DNA from: Palsa-1392 sp963819975
GTDB taxonomy: Bacteria > Verrucomicrobiota > Verrucomicrobiia > Chthoniobacterales > UBA10450
Length of the DNA: 64,000 bases
Reading direction: 5' to 3'
Assembly (NCBI GenBank): GCA_963819975.1
Contig: CAWFYE010000003.1
Location: forward strand, 62,001 to 126,000
A model generated the notes under the pieces. That model ran no database searches. It saw nothing but the letters and a program-made list of their open reading frames with translations, and was not told the DNA's origin. The stretch's first letter is position 1; each line of letters opens with the position of its first letter. The position numbers and the translations under genes were made by a program. Positions 25,565 to 33,525 of the stretch are shown here, piece by piece.

Positions 25565-26733
25565 GCGAAAGCCGTCCTCCTGCGCCGGGCGAATCCCACG
25601 AGATGGTAGCCGAACTGCACCAGCAACCCGAGGCCGACGATCACACACGCGACGTAGGGCGCGATGAAACTTGGATTGCGCACGACCTGCAGAATCGACG
25701 CCTGGTCATCCTTTTGGAAGCCGGCCTGGTAAAACGTCTCCCCGCGGTAACGCAGGGGATGATTCATGTAGATCAGGACGTCTCGCTTTAGCGCGCGGTC
25801 CGGATCATTGAGTGTGATCTTGCTCGCGAAGTTCTTTGGGATTTCGGTGCCCGGATACCGCTCGTGGGTAAACTTCTGCAGGGTGACGCTGTAGGGTTTG
25901 TAGTAGCGAGCTGGCCGCAGCGTGATTTGCCAGCTACGGCCTCCACTGGAAAACGCCTGCGAAGCGCCCAGCGCCTCTGAAACGAGCCAGGTCCCGAGCG
26001 ACTTGTTGACCATGCCGCCGGTGGATCCAGTCGATACGATCTCGATCAGCGCGCTAACGGTATCGCGCTGATCAGGACCTGTTGCCCGCGGCACTTCCTG
26101 CACGACAACTTGCGCGCCGATTCCCTGGTTCGCGACCGGAATCGCGCCGACTCCGGCCTTGCTCAACATTTGCAGGCGCGAATTCTGAAAGAAGTGCCGG
26201 ACGACGATCTGGAACGGCAAATCGGGGAGATCAACAACGTGCTTGTGGCGCAGTAACGCGTCCGGGATCGCAGTCACCTGGTCAAACTCTGGTGCCGCGG
26301 TGTCGATCACCGCCAGCTCCGCTTTTTGGGAATCTTCCGAGTAATTTTTCGTCTCGCCCCCCAACAGTTGCATGTGGCTCTCGACCGCAAACAGATCGGT
26401 AAAGAGACCGCCCGCGAGCATGATAATCAAACCGGCATGAGTGAGATGAATGCCAAGCTTGCTCCAAGCCCAGCGAAAACGTTTCCAGTGCGCGGCAACG
26501 AGGTTGATCAGCAGCACGCCGCCGATTAGATGCCCGCCCGGAAAAATCGGAATTCTGAAGCCTTGGCTGCCGGTTGGCCACCAGACAAACCAGCTTTGGA
26601 AATAGCGCTGCTGCACCTCGTGAATCCCGAAATGCACCTGCGCCAGCGTTCCAGCGAAGATCAGAATTATGGCGGCGATCAGACAGGTGATCGTCAACTT
26701 GAGCGAGGTGATCAGGGCGACCAATTTTCGCAT
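25561..26733 (-). CDS. Cytochrome c biogenesis protein ResB type
   Basis: The 390-residue protein has N-terminal membrane helices (LKLTITCLIAAIILIFAGTL, then GGHLIGGVLLINLVAAHW and LGIHLTHAGLIIMLAGGLF), a large periplasmic domain and a last helix (APYVACVIVGLGLLVQFGY). This is the ResB/Ccs1 layout, with the conserved His before the final helix (IYMNHPLRYRGETFYQAGF). ResB and CcsA form the System II heme lyase. The start was taken at MRKLVAL (26733); a longer frame adds 10 residues. It precedes ccsA with an ATGA overlap. Here the pair sits directly after the surface cytochrome and barrel genes. Confidence 0.88.
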   Translation of the reverse strand: MRKLVALITSLKLTITCLIAAIILIFAGTLAQVHFGIHEVQQRYFQSWFVWWPTGSQGFRIPIFPGGHLIGGVLLINLVAAHWKRFRWAWSKLGIHLTHAGLIIMLAGGLFTDLFAVESHMQLLGGETKNYSEDSQKAELAVIDTAAPEFDQVTAIPDALLRHKHVVDLPDLPFQIVVRHFFQNSRLQMLSKAGVGAIPVANQGIGAQVVVQEVPRATGPDQRDTVSALIEIVSTGSTGGMVNKSLGTWLVSEALGASQAFSSGGRSWQITLRPARYYKPYSVTLQKFTHERYPGTEIPKNFASKITLNDPDRALKRDVLIYMNHPLRYRGETFYQAGFQKDDQASILQVVRNPSFIAPYVACVIVGLGLLVQFGYHLVGFARRRRTAFA

Positions 26734-26915
26734 CACGTTTTCAGAATCAGACGAACGAAACAAGTTTTACGGACCCGGGAAGAGCGAGGGCAGGTGACCG
26801 CAACGATCTTATCGAAGCGGTGCAACGACGAGGCGATAAACTCAGATCGGCAAGCGCGGTTGGCGAGATCGATGAGGCCTTTTCGCCAGATCTCTCGCAT
26901 TAAGCTCCCGAGTAA

Positions 26916-29060
26916 CTAGAAGCCAAAGGTAAGGCTGGAAAAAATGGAATGCGCCTGGTAGTCGTTGTGACCGCCATATAGTCCGTCGGTGTAGTTATAG
27001 TACCCATACTGCAGATTCAGGCGAAGGCTCTTCGTGAGCTGATGGCTCATGCTCGCGGTCACGCTATTTTGGGTCTGATCCGCTCCGTAAGGCAGGCCGG
27101 CCAGTGAATTGTTCACGTAATCGGCGGCGCGATAGTAGTTGTAGCCGACCCGAAACTCGGTCTTGTCGCTCATCAGAAAGCCGATATTCGCTCCGATCGT
27201 CCAGTAATCGCTCTGAAAATTCAGGACCGTCGGGCCCGCTCCCGGAATAATCACAATATTCGCGGCCGGAGTTTTCGTCTGATTCAGAACGTAGGAGAAA
27301 TCTCCCTGAAGGTAGAGCCGGGCGAGAGGATTCCACGTCACGCTTTCGCTGATAATCTGATTGCTAATCCAAGCCGTGTGTTCGGAATTCAGCAATATAC
27401 CGTCAGGAATGTTCCACTGGCCGATGACCTGAGAGGTCAGGTAGTCGTAGCGGGTGACCAGAGCGAGCGTGCCGAAAGATGGAGGAAGGGAGGGTCGCCA
27501 AGTGAGACGAATATTGAAGTCGTTCGTGCTCCAGTCTTGGAACTCGAGATTCTGGCCATCAACGTTGGAGCTGTTGTCGTATCGAAAAGTCTTGTAAAAA
27601 TACTGCCCGGCAAGGTTGAGCCGCGCTGTGGGATACCAATTGAAGCCGACAGTGTATTTTTGCCGGAACAAATCGAGATTCTTGATGCCGGAAATTGCTG
27701 GAGCCCCGATCTCGCCTTCGCTTTCGTGGATATCGCCAGACTGCTCTTCCCAATCGCCCTTCGCATAAAAGAGCCAATCGCTAACGCCCGCGTAACGCAT
27801 CTCGAATGTCTCCGCGAATGTATTGAAGTTTTCAAAACTGCTCGCGGCCATCGGAATAAGAGGTGCGTCTCGGGTCGAGGTTTCGAGGAAGGTCGAGCTA
27901 CTCTGCTTATTTTCGTTGGTGAATCGAAGAGCCGTGAGAATCGTAAAATCCTTCGCCGGCAACCACATGAGATTTACGTTGATCACCCATTGGTGGAGGT
28001 CAGAGGTGCCGGCAAGATTAAGGAAGCCGTGATCGAATGGTGAAAGGGTCGCGATCGGATCGCTATAGGAAGAATTGTAGGTGGGCCCGTAGATGCGCGT
28101 TCCGGAAAGGTCGTTTGACAGCGTCGTGTAAGAATAGGCGGTCGTTAGCCAGAGTGCATCGCTGAAGCGTGTCTCTGTCGTTGCGTGTCCGCTAAACAAA
28201 TCGAGACTGTTGTTGTCATTTTGAGTGATAAAGCGCTGGTTGGCTGCGCCGGCGCCACGCTCGAGGTTAAGAGAGTCGTTGTTATTATCATGCTCGTAGC
28301 GCATGCCCAAGCCGATGTCGGTGTTGGCGAAGGTCTTGCTCACTTCCAGCGCGATGATGTCCCGCGTTTCATCAATATCGCGGAAAGACGGGACGATTTT
28401 GCGTGAGCTCGATCCGTTGGTGATGCCGGTCAAACTGGTGTCGCCCCAGCTGGTCGAATCCTTCATGCCCTGCCGAAACTCGTGCGAATAGCGTAGGATA
28501 ATTTCCGGCCAGTCCGGCAGTTGCAGGCCCAGTTCGACCCACGCCTGGCCTCGAGTGATATACATCTCGGGGAAGGGCGGCGGGAAAAACGCCCCATTGA
28601 CCGGGAAGAATCCGCCGTTGCCATCATAATAGCTGCGGAATTGGTTATACCCGGCCTTAACATAACCCAAGTCTGGTTTGGATAGGCTCAGGTTTAGTTC
28701 ATAATCGCCGCTATCGATAATGGCGTGCCCGTCGATCGAGAACTGTCCGTTCTTGCCCACCGTCTGCTCGTAATGCAGGTCTTGGATTCCGCCAAAGACG
28801 TCGCCCGAGACGTGATGCTGCTGCTCAAAGAGAGCGGTATCGCCACTGGTGATCAGCCCACCGATGGAAAGCTCAATCCAATTGGTGTAGCTCGGTTCTT
28901 CTGCCGGCGTTTCCCCCGGGACCGCCTGTCCGTCGGCGTTTGTTTTCGGAATAGGTTCCCCGGCGCGCAGTGGCACAATTGTAAAGAGAAAAGCACATGT
29001 CAGGAGCGCCAACCTGCGCGTTGCCGTCAGGCGAGGAGTTTTCAGATCGAACGAGGACAT
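26916..29060 (-). CDS. Outer-membrane beta-barrel protein paired with a multiheme cytochrome (MtrB/PioB-like candidate)
   Basis: The 714-residue secreted protein has a signal peptide (LALLTCAFLFTIVPLRAG) and then many alternating amphipathic strands rich in Y, N, D and S. It ends in SSIFSSLTFGF, whose terminal Phe is typical of BamA-assembled barrels. Length, pairing and position resemble MtrB/PioB porins, which sheathe a multiheme cytochrome and carry electrons across the outer membrane. The upstream gene encodes such a cytochrome with only 3 bases between them. I recognise no strict MtrB sequence motif, so the family name is inference. Alternatives are a plain porin or a different barrel. 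Base use looks more AT-rich than in flanking genes. Confidence 0.65.
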   Translation of the reverse strand: MSSFDLKTPRLTATRRLALLTCAFLFTIVPLRAGEPIPKTNADGQAVPGETPAEEPSYTNWIELSIGGLITSGDTALFEQQHHVSGDVFGGIQDLHYEQTVGKNGQFSIDGHAIIDSGDYELNLSLSKPDLGYVKAGYNQFRSYYDGNGGFFPVNGAFFPPPFPEMYITRGQAWVELGLQLPDWPEIILRYSHEFRQGMKDSTSWGDTSLTGITNGSSSRKIVPSFRDIDETRDIIALEVSKTFANTDIGLGMRYEHDNNNDSLNLERGAGAANQRFITQNDNNSLDLFSGHATTETRFSDALWLTTAYSYTTLSNDLSGTRIYGPTYNSSYSDPIATLSPFDHGFLNLAGTSDLHQWVINVNLMWLPAKDFTILTALRFTNENKQSSSTFLETSTRDAPLIPMAASSFENFNTFAETFEMRYAGVSDWLFYAKGDWEEQSGDIHESEGEIGAPAISGIKNLDLFRQKYTVGFNWYPTARLNLAGQYFYKTFRYDNSSNVDGQNLEFQDWSTNDFNIRLTWRPSLPPSFGTLALVTRYDYLTSQVIGQWNIPDGILLNSEHTAWISNQIISESVTWNPLARLYLQGDFSYVLNQTKTPAANIVIIPGAGPTVLNFQSDYWTIGANIGFLMSDKTEFRVGYNYYRAADYVNNSLAGLPYGADQTQNSVTASMSHQLTKSLRLNLQYGYYNYTDGLYGGHNDYQAHSIFSSLTFGF

Positions 29061-29063
29061 CGT

Positions 29064-29897
29064 TCAGTACCTCAGTGCCGGGCTGACCTGCGAGCCGTGG
29101 ATTGCCTCATGACAGCCTGCCGACCAGCAGGTGCCCTGCTGCAGGAAGCTGGAGTGGTTGACGTCGGCGATGTAAATCGCGCCGGGAGTGGTTTGCTGCT
29201 GGAAATGGCATTTCAGGCAGAGCGCCTGGTTGCGGACGGTCAAGAGCCGCTGATTGACCGAACCGTGCGGCGAATGGCAGGAGACACATCCCTCGCGCAG
29301 CGCCTCGTGTTCAAACACGAACGGACCGCGCTGCGTTGTGTGGCACTGGAAGCAGGTCTCATTCTGGCCTAACAGAGCGGAGCCGCCACCCTTCACCGAC
29401 TGAATGCCGCTGGTACCGCCGCCTTTCATTGCATTTCCCTTGTGCGGGTTATGACAATCGACACAGCTTACTTTCCCTTCCAGTACCGGGTGGTGATTAG
29501 GTAGTTCGAACGCTGCCCGCACCTCCAGGTGGCATTGGAAGCAAGCCTGTGGCGATTTACCCGGGTTCACGATCGTGTGCAGCCCGCCGCCGCTCGCGAC
29601 GTGAAGACTGCCCGGCCCGTGACACGATTCGCAGCCGGCGTCCTTGGCGTTCTCTCCGGGAGCCTTTAAGCGCGCGTGAGTGGCCGTGGAAAAATCGCGC
29701 GTGATGTTCTCGTGACATGTAGCGCACTCACTCGAGCCGACATATTTCGCGCCGGGAATGCTCGGCGGCGCCATTATCGTCCGGGTAGTGGTACTGCAGG
29801 AAAGCAGGATGACCGTGAGCGCGGCGCCTCCTGCCGCGCACCAGAGAATTCTTTCTCGCTTCTCGCAGAACAATCGGATGAACCTTGAATGCCGCAC
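29064..29897 (-). CDS. DmsE/MtrA-like multiheme cytochrome c, predicted lipoprotein
   Basis: The 277-residue product has seven CXXCH sites (CATCH, CESCH, CFQCH, CVDCH, CFQCH, CVSCH, CLKCH) and an eighth, widened site near the C-terminus, CWSAGCH (CX4CH). MtrA/DmsE proteins have ten hemes in about 300 residues with similar 'GSSECATCH...CESCHGPGS' text. The start has a lipobox-like LLSC after a hydrophobic run (ALTVILLSC), so it may be lipid-anchored. The gene begins with GTG. It is the first gene of the minus-strand respiratory block, with the beta-barrel directly after it. The likely role is transfer of electrons through the outer membrane, in or out. Confidence 0.8.
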   Translation of the reverse strand: MRHSRFIRLFCEKRERILWCAAGGAALTVILLSCSTTTRTIMAPPSIPGAKYVGSSECATCHENITRDFSTATHARLKAPGENAKDAGCESCHGPGSLHVASGGGLHTIVNPGKSPQACFQCHLEVRAAFELPNHHPVLEGKVSCVDCHNPHKGNAMKGGGTSGIQSVKGGGSALLGQNETCFQCHTTQRGPFVFEHEALREGCVSCHSPHGSVNQRLLTVRNQALCLKCHFQQQTTPGAIYIADVNHSSFLQQGTCWSAGCHEAIHGSQVSPALRY

Positions 29898-29947
29898 AGT
29901 GGTCGCAGTGTTATCGGAAACTGTTTCAGCTGACTACGCGTTTTTAC

Positions 29948-29962
29948 GGCGAAAGTTTCGCC
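29948..29962. promoter_or_regulatory. Perfect 7-bp dyad upstream of the respiratory block
   Basis: GGCGAAA and TTTCGCC face each other around one central base, 51 bases before the start codon of the multiheme cytochrome. It lies in the 147-base spacer between that gene and the AraC-type regulator gene. A dyad at this place is a candidate operator. No clear -35/-10 pair could be fixed, so the role is unproven. Confidence 0.35.
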
Positions 29963-30044
29963 CTGTTGTTGAGAGGTGATTGGTCCGTGTTTCGGCAACG
30001 CATGGTTGTTCATTCGAAAGGCTGCAATATGGCGGGTTTGTCAC

Positions 30045-30491
30045 CTAACGAGTCTGATAGTAGCCGCACTGAACCAAACCCAGCGCGGGTGGTGCCTGTT
30101 GATGTTTATTTCCCGGCGCCCGGTATTCCGTCGGGGATTTGCCCGAGAGCTTTTTGAACGTGCGATTGAATTGTGAGAGAGACTGGAAACCGACTTCAAA
30201 CGCGATTTCGCTGATTCGCAGATTCGAATTGGTGAGAAGTTCGCACGCCTGTTCGACCCTGGTCCGGGCAATGTAATCGACAAAATTGAAGCCGGTCACC
30301 CGTTTGAATTCCTCGCTCAGATAATTCGGACTGATGGTGACGAAGGCCGCAACTCTTGTCAGAGAAAGCTCCTCCCCCAAATGCTCATGGATGAAACAAC
30401 GCGCTTTCCAGATCCTCGCCGGTTCCGCGTGGTCGAGGCGCTCCATTCCAAATTCTGAGGGTCTCGTTAGTGTCGAAGGCATCATTCGCAT
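30045..30491 (-). CDS. AraC-family transcription regulator, DNA-binding domain only
   Basis: The 148-residue protein is made almost entirely of the AraC-type double helix-turn-helix: SLTRVAAFVTISPNYLSEEFKRVTG, then ARTRVEQACELLTNSNLRISEIAFEVGFQSLSQFNRTFKK, then GKSPTEYR. The usual N-terminal ligand domain is missing. It may therefore respond through a partner, or only through its own level. It reads in the same direction as the respiratory block and lies just upstream. It is the only regulator gene adjacent to that block, so control of the block is a reasonable inference. Several ATGs at the 5' end (30491, 30485, 30482) make the exact start uncertain. Confidence 0.8.
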   Translation of the reverse strand: MRMMPSTLTRPSEFGMERLDHAEPARIWKARCFIHEHLGEELSLTRVAAFVTISPNYLSEEFKRVTGFNFVDYIARTRVEQACELLTNSNLRISEIAFEVGFQSLSQFNRTFKKLSGKSPTEYRAPGNKHQQAPPALGLVQCGYYQTR

Positions 30492-30665
30492 GCCTCACTT
30501 AGGCCGGATTCGCCGAGGGCCGCTCTCCATGGATTGCTATTTCCTCCTCAGTTCTTGTCGTGCGCCGAGCGGCGCAACGGCAAGATCTGATGCAATTATG
30601 CCAAGTGACGGCGAGCAGCGATGGCGCTGCTGTGGGATCTAATAAAAAAAAGGAGGTGCTTGAAA

Positions 30666-30986
30666 GTGAATCGCCCATTGACCGTGCCGGACAAGCAAAG
30701 CATGCATGCCAGCAACGTCATCGCTGCCGTCCTGAGCGCCATCATTCCGGGTCTTGGTCAGATCTACAAGGGCCATTACGGGTCGGGCGTTCTCTGGCTG
30801 TTGATGGGAATGCCGCTCGCGGTTTGGGTCGGGGTGTTGCTCAGCTTGGCTACGGCCGGGCTCGGGCTGATCATTCCGATTATTTGCTGGGTGGCATCGG
30901 CGGTCGATGCCTACTACGAGGTTGATCGACGCCGCCGTCGCCATCATCACCTCGCAGAGCCGACAATCTACGATGACTACGACTGA
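30666..30986 (+). CDS. Small TM2-like membrane protein
   Basis: The 106-residue protein has the SAIIPGLGQIYKGHYGSGVLW segment of TM2/DUF5683-like families, followed by two membrane helices (LWLLMGMPLAVWVGVLL and LGLIIPIICWVASAVDAYY). The tail is basic and histidine-rich (DRRRRRHHHL) and ends in acidic residues. I start it at GTG 30666 because a near-perfect Shine-Dalgarno AGGAGGTG (30651-30658) lies 7 bases before it. A longer frame from 30621 would place that site inside the coding part. The function is unknown. It stands alone, convergent with the YbdK-type ligase. Confidence 0.7.
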   Translation: MNRPLTVPDKQSMHASNVIAAVLSAIIPGLGQIYKGHYGSGVLWLLMGMPLAVWVGVLLSLATAGLGLIIPIICWVASAVDAYYEVDRRRRRHHHLAEPTIYDDYD

Positions 30987-31023
30987 TCCCGGGGGCTTCG
31001 TGTGCCGGCTCACACCTGGGATC
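30985..31023. terminator. Two-stem hairpin between convergent genes
   Basis: GATCCC at 30985 pairs with GGGATC ending at 31023, and inside it GTGTG (31000-31004) pairs with CACAC (31011-31015). It lies in the 74-base spacer where the TM2-like gene and the YbdK-type gene end toward each other, so it may stop transcription from both sides. There is no T-run on either strand. Confidence 0.4.
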
Positions 31024-31060
31024 CGCGATGACGCCGGAGTGATTATTGAATTGCGCTGCT

Positions 31061-32263
31061 CTAAGCCTGGCGCGCGGCTGCGCCCGATGTTTCTGAGTCG
31101 ATCGCGGCCGCAACGTCAGAGCAAGATCCGGATGTCGCGGCCTCCGGTGCGGTTTTCAAGCCTTCGTAAGTCTCCTGCACGATCTGATCCACCACCGCCT
31201 TCAGATCGTGCGTCTCTTCCCAGACCGCGAGTTGCCGATCCGCGCCTGTGCCTTCGCCCATGATTTTTTCGAGGTGCGCGAGTTCCGTCTCGGTTCCAAG
31301 CTCGTTCGCCTCCGGGGCGATGAACTCCAGCATCTCATGGAGCAGTTCTCTTTCGTCCACTTCACGTTTGAGACCGAAATCGATCAATTTACCGTCGATC
31401 CCGTGGCGACAAGCACGCCAGCGGTTTTCATCGAGCAGCCGGCGCGGATAGGTGCGGAAGCTGACATTTTGTCGGCGCAGCTTCTGCAATTTGAAGACGA
31501 TCGCCTGCATGAGCGCGGCCAGGGCGATGGTGTCGTCGATGCGCGATTGCGCGTCGCAGATGCGAAACTCGATCGTGTCGAAAAACGGGTGGAGCCGAAT
31601 GTCCCACCAGATCTTCTTTGCGTTGTCGATGCAGTTGGTCGCGACGAGGAGCTTCAGGTAGTCCTCATATTGGGAAAGACTTTCAAAGGCATCCGGAATT
31701 CCGGTGCGCGGAAAGCGTTCGAAGATCATTTGCCGGTATGCCTTTAGCCCCGTGTTCTGACCCAGCCAGAACGGGGAGTTGACCGAGAGCGCGTAAATGT
31801 GCGGCAGGAAATAGCGCGCTTGATTCATCAGGTCGATGCCTTCCTCGCGATCGGGGATTCCGACATGAACGTGCAATCCGAAGATGACGTTGATCCGGGC
31901 GATCTGCTGCATGTCTTTGACGATCGTGGCATAGCGCTCGTCAGCCGTGATCAGTTGATCCTGCCAATTGGAAAAAGGATGGGTTCCGGCCGAGGCGATT
32001 TTTAATCCGTCGCGGGCTGCGACCGTCGCGAGGTCGCTCCGCAACTGGACTACCTGCGTGCGCGCGTCCCGGATATCACGACAGACTTCCGTGCCCAGCT
32101 CGACGACCGACTGATGCATCTCGGGCTTGACCCGCTCCTTGAGAAGCATTTTCCCGTCGGCCATGATCTCATGAATGTGGGAACGCAACTCCCGTGTCGC
32201 CGGATCGATGATTTGGAATTCCTCCTCGATTCCGAGAGTGAAGCCGTGCTTTTTGCGGGTCAT
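31061..32263 (-). CDS. YbdK-type carboxylate-amine ligase (glutamate-cysteine ligase family 2)
   Basis: The 400-residue protein has the GCS2 fold: FTLGIEEEFQIIDPATREL at the start (ATP/metal-binding Glu residues), SAGTHPFSNW, FGLHVHVGIPDREEGIDLMN, SPFWLGQNTGLKAYR and RICDAQSRIDDTIALAAL. Members join an amine to a carboxylate such as the gamma-carboxyl of glutamate, using ATP. For YbdK-like proteins the natural product is uncertain. The ATG at 32263 (MTRKKHGF) fits the family start and overlaps the upstream gene by 4 bp. Together with the GYF/STAS-like gene and the cNMP-binding gene it forms a tight three-gene unit. The tail after residue about 370 is Ala/Ser-rich and probably disordered. Confidence 0.85.
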   Translation of the reverse strand: MTRKKHGFTLGIEEEFQIIDPATRELRSHIHEIMADGKMLLKERVKPEMHQSVVELGTEVCRDIRDARTQVVQLRSDLATVAARDGLKIASAGTHPFSNWQDQLITADERYATIVKDMQQIARINVIFGLHVHVGIPDREEGIDLMNQARYFLPHIYALSVNSPFWLGQNTGLKAYRQMIFERFPRTGIPDAFESLSQYEDYLKLLVATNCIDNAKKIWWDIRLHPFFDTIEFRICDAQSRIDDTIALAALMQAIVFKLQKLRRQNVSFRTYPRRLLDENRWRACRHGIDGKLIDFGLKREVDERELLHEMLEFIAPEANELGTETELAHLEKIMGEGTGADRQLAVWEETHDLKAVVDQIVQETYEGLKTAPEAATSGSCSDVAAAIDSETSGAAARQA

Positions 32264-32832
32264 CGATTGTTCTCGGTTGGCGAGGCCATCCGGGCCTCGT
32301 GTCTGTCGGCGAGACATTTCTCTGCCTCCGCACGTGTGCTGCAGGTCTCGATCTGCACCTCCGGTCCGTAATGAAAGAAAGACATGATGCGCAAGCCGAT
32401 GTCGCAATGGGGGCGGGGCATGACGCGCACGACCATGCTCACTCCGCGATCATTGCAGAGGCGCATGATCCCTTGCAGCGGCGTCGCGCAGTCGAGACCC
32501 ATCACCTCCAAGTCGGTGAAATCCACCAGAAGCCGAAAGTCCGGTCTTACTTTTGTCAGGGCCGAGGCCACTTCCCGCGCGCAACGCTCGACCGCCGAGG
32601 ACCTGACATGTCCGCGGTAGCGAATGACGAGGAGATTGCGAGCAGTCTGCGCTTCGACTGCGAAATCAAGCAGACCGATCCCGGGCACGGCCTTGATCCG
32701 GACCCAGCTTTTTCCCTTGTCGGCCGAGGCGAAATCTTCCGTTCGAAAAACGTTGCGGAACACTTCCTGCCGGAGCTCATCGAGCGAATAGGCACCATAG
32801 CGCTGCCCGTTCTTTGAAACAAAAAGCTGCAT
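32260..32832 (-). CDS. GYF-2-like/STAS-like two-part protein
   Basis: The 190-residue protein begins with a GYF-2-type segment (MQLFVSKNGQRYGAYSLDEL, then KGKSWVRIKAVPG, residues 1-55). Residues about 65-175 look like a STAS/SpoIIAA-type alpha-beta domain (LLVIRYRGHV, FRLLVDFTDLEVMGLD, VSMVVRVMPRPH). Such domains work in protein-protein signalling and not catalysis. The start at 32832 was chosen because upstream residues in the long frame are Arg/His-rich shadow translation lying inside the next gene. It sits between a cNMP-binding protein (2-base gap) and the YbdK-type ligase (4 bp overlap). It may therefore relay a signal between them, but this is inference. Confidence 0.65.
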   Translation of the reverse strand: MQLFVSKNGQRYGAYSLDELRQEVFRNVFRTEDFASADKGKSWVRIKAVPGIGLLDFAVEAQTARNLLVIRYRGHVRSSAVERCAREVASALTKVRPDFRLLVDFTDLEVMGLDCATPLQGIMRLCNDRGVSMVVRVMPRPHCDIGLRIMSFFHYGPEVQIETCSTRAEAEKCLADRHEARMASPTENNR

Positions 32833-32834
32833 CG

Positions 32835-33368
32835 TCAGGCGGAAGAGGGCCCGGCGGTGCGGGCGTTTTTTTGCGTTGCGCTGAGGCGACTGCGGGCGGC
32901 TTGCAGGCGACGCACCATCACCTCGCTGGCGCGCTTGAAAAGCTCGTGACTGAGAAAAAGATCTTCGTCGCGATGCTGTCGCAGCATAATGCTGGAGAGA
33001 CACAAGGCGCGGCAGGGTTCGACGGCGCGAGCATCGAACTGCCAGAGGTAAGGCGCAAAAAGCCAGGACCAGCCTAACGGTTCTCCGGCGGTCACGACGT
33101 CGATGGTGGTGGGCCCGCCGTTGCCCGGCGCAGGCTCCTCGATTATGACCCGCCCGCTCTCCAGCAGGTAGAAGCCATTGGCCGGTTCGCCGGCGCGGAA
33201 AATTACCTGTCCGGCGTCGAAATGTGTGGCCATCGTGCACTGGGAAAGAATTCGAAGGTGCTGTTCGTTCATCCCGGCTAGAAATGGATGAGCCGCCAGA
33301 CGGGCAGCGATTTGCTCGTCTCCCCTATCCTGCGCTGCAGCCGGCACCGTCAGTTTATCGTTCTGCAT
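32835..33368 (-). CDS. Cyclic-nucleotide-binding-domain protein without DNA-binding domain
   Basis: The 177-residue protein carries one cNMP-binding beta-roll: HPFLAGMNEQHLRILSQC, then HFDAGQVIFRAGEPANGFYLLESGRVIIE, then the phosphate-cassette-like GEPLGWSWLFAPYLWQFDARAVEPC. The remainder (about 120-177) is helical and charged, with no helix-turn-helix motif of the CRP kind. It may be a stand-alone sensor that binds a partner. The start is the ATG at 33368. Its 5' end is divergent from the metalloprotease gene with 157 bases between them, where promoters for both directions should lie. It leads the three-gene unit with the GYF/STAS-like protein and ligase. Confidence 0.75.
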   Translation of the reverse strand: MQNDKLTVPAAAQDRGDEQIAARLAAHPFLAGMNEQHLRILSQCTMATHFDAGQVIFRAGEPANGFYLLESGRVIIEEPAPGNGGPTTIDVVTAGEPLGWSWLFAPYLWQFDARAVEPCRALCLSSIMLRQHRDEDLFLSHELFKRASEVMVRRLQAARSRLSATQKNARTAGPSSA

Positions 33369-33525
33369 GACGAAACTTCGCTCGGAAGCAAAGGTATCGC
33401 ACGCCCCAAATTGCCAAAAACTGCCCGTTTTTTGCGTCGCAGGATGGGACTGGATGGGACAGACATGTTTTGGCCGCGAGTTTGACCGGACGAGACGGGA
33501 AGGAACTGCTATTTTCGCCGGCAAC

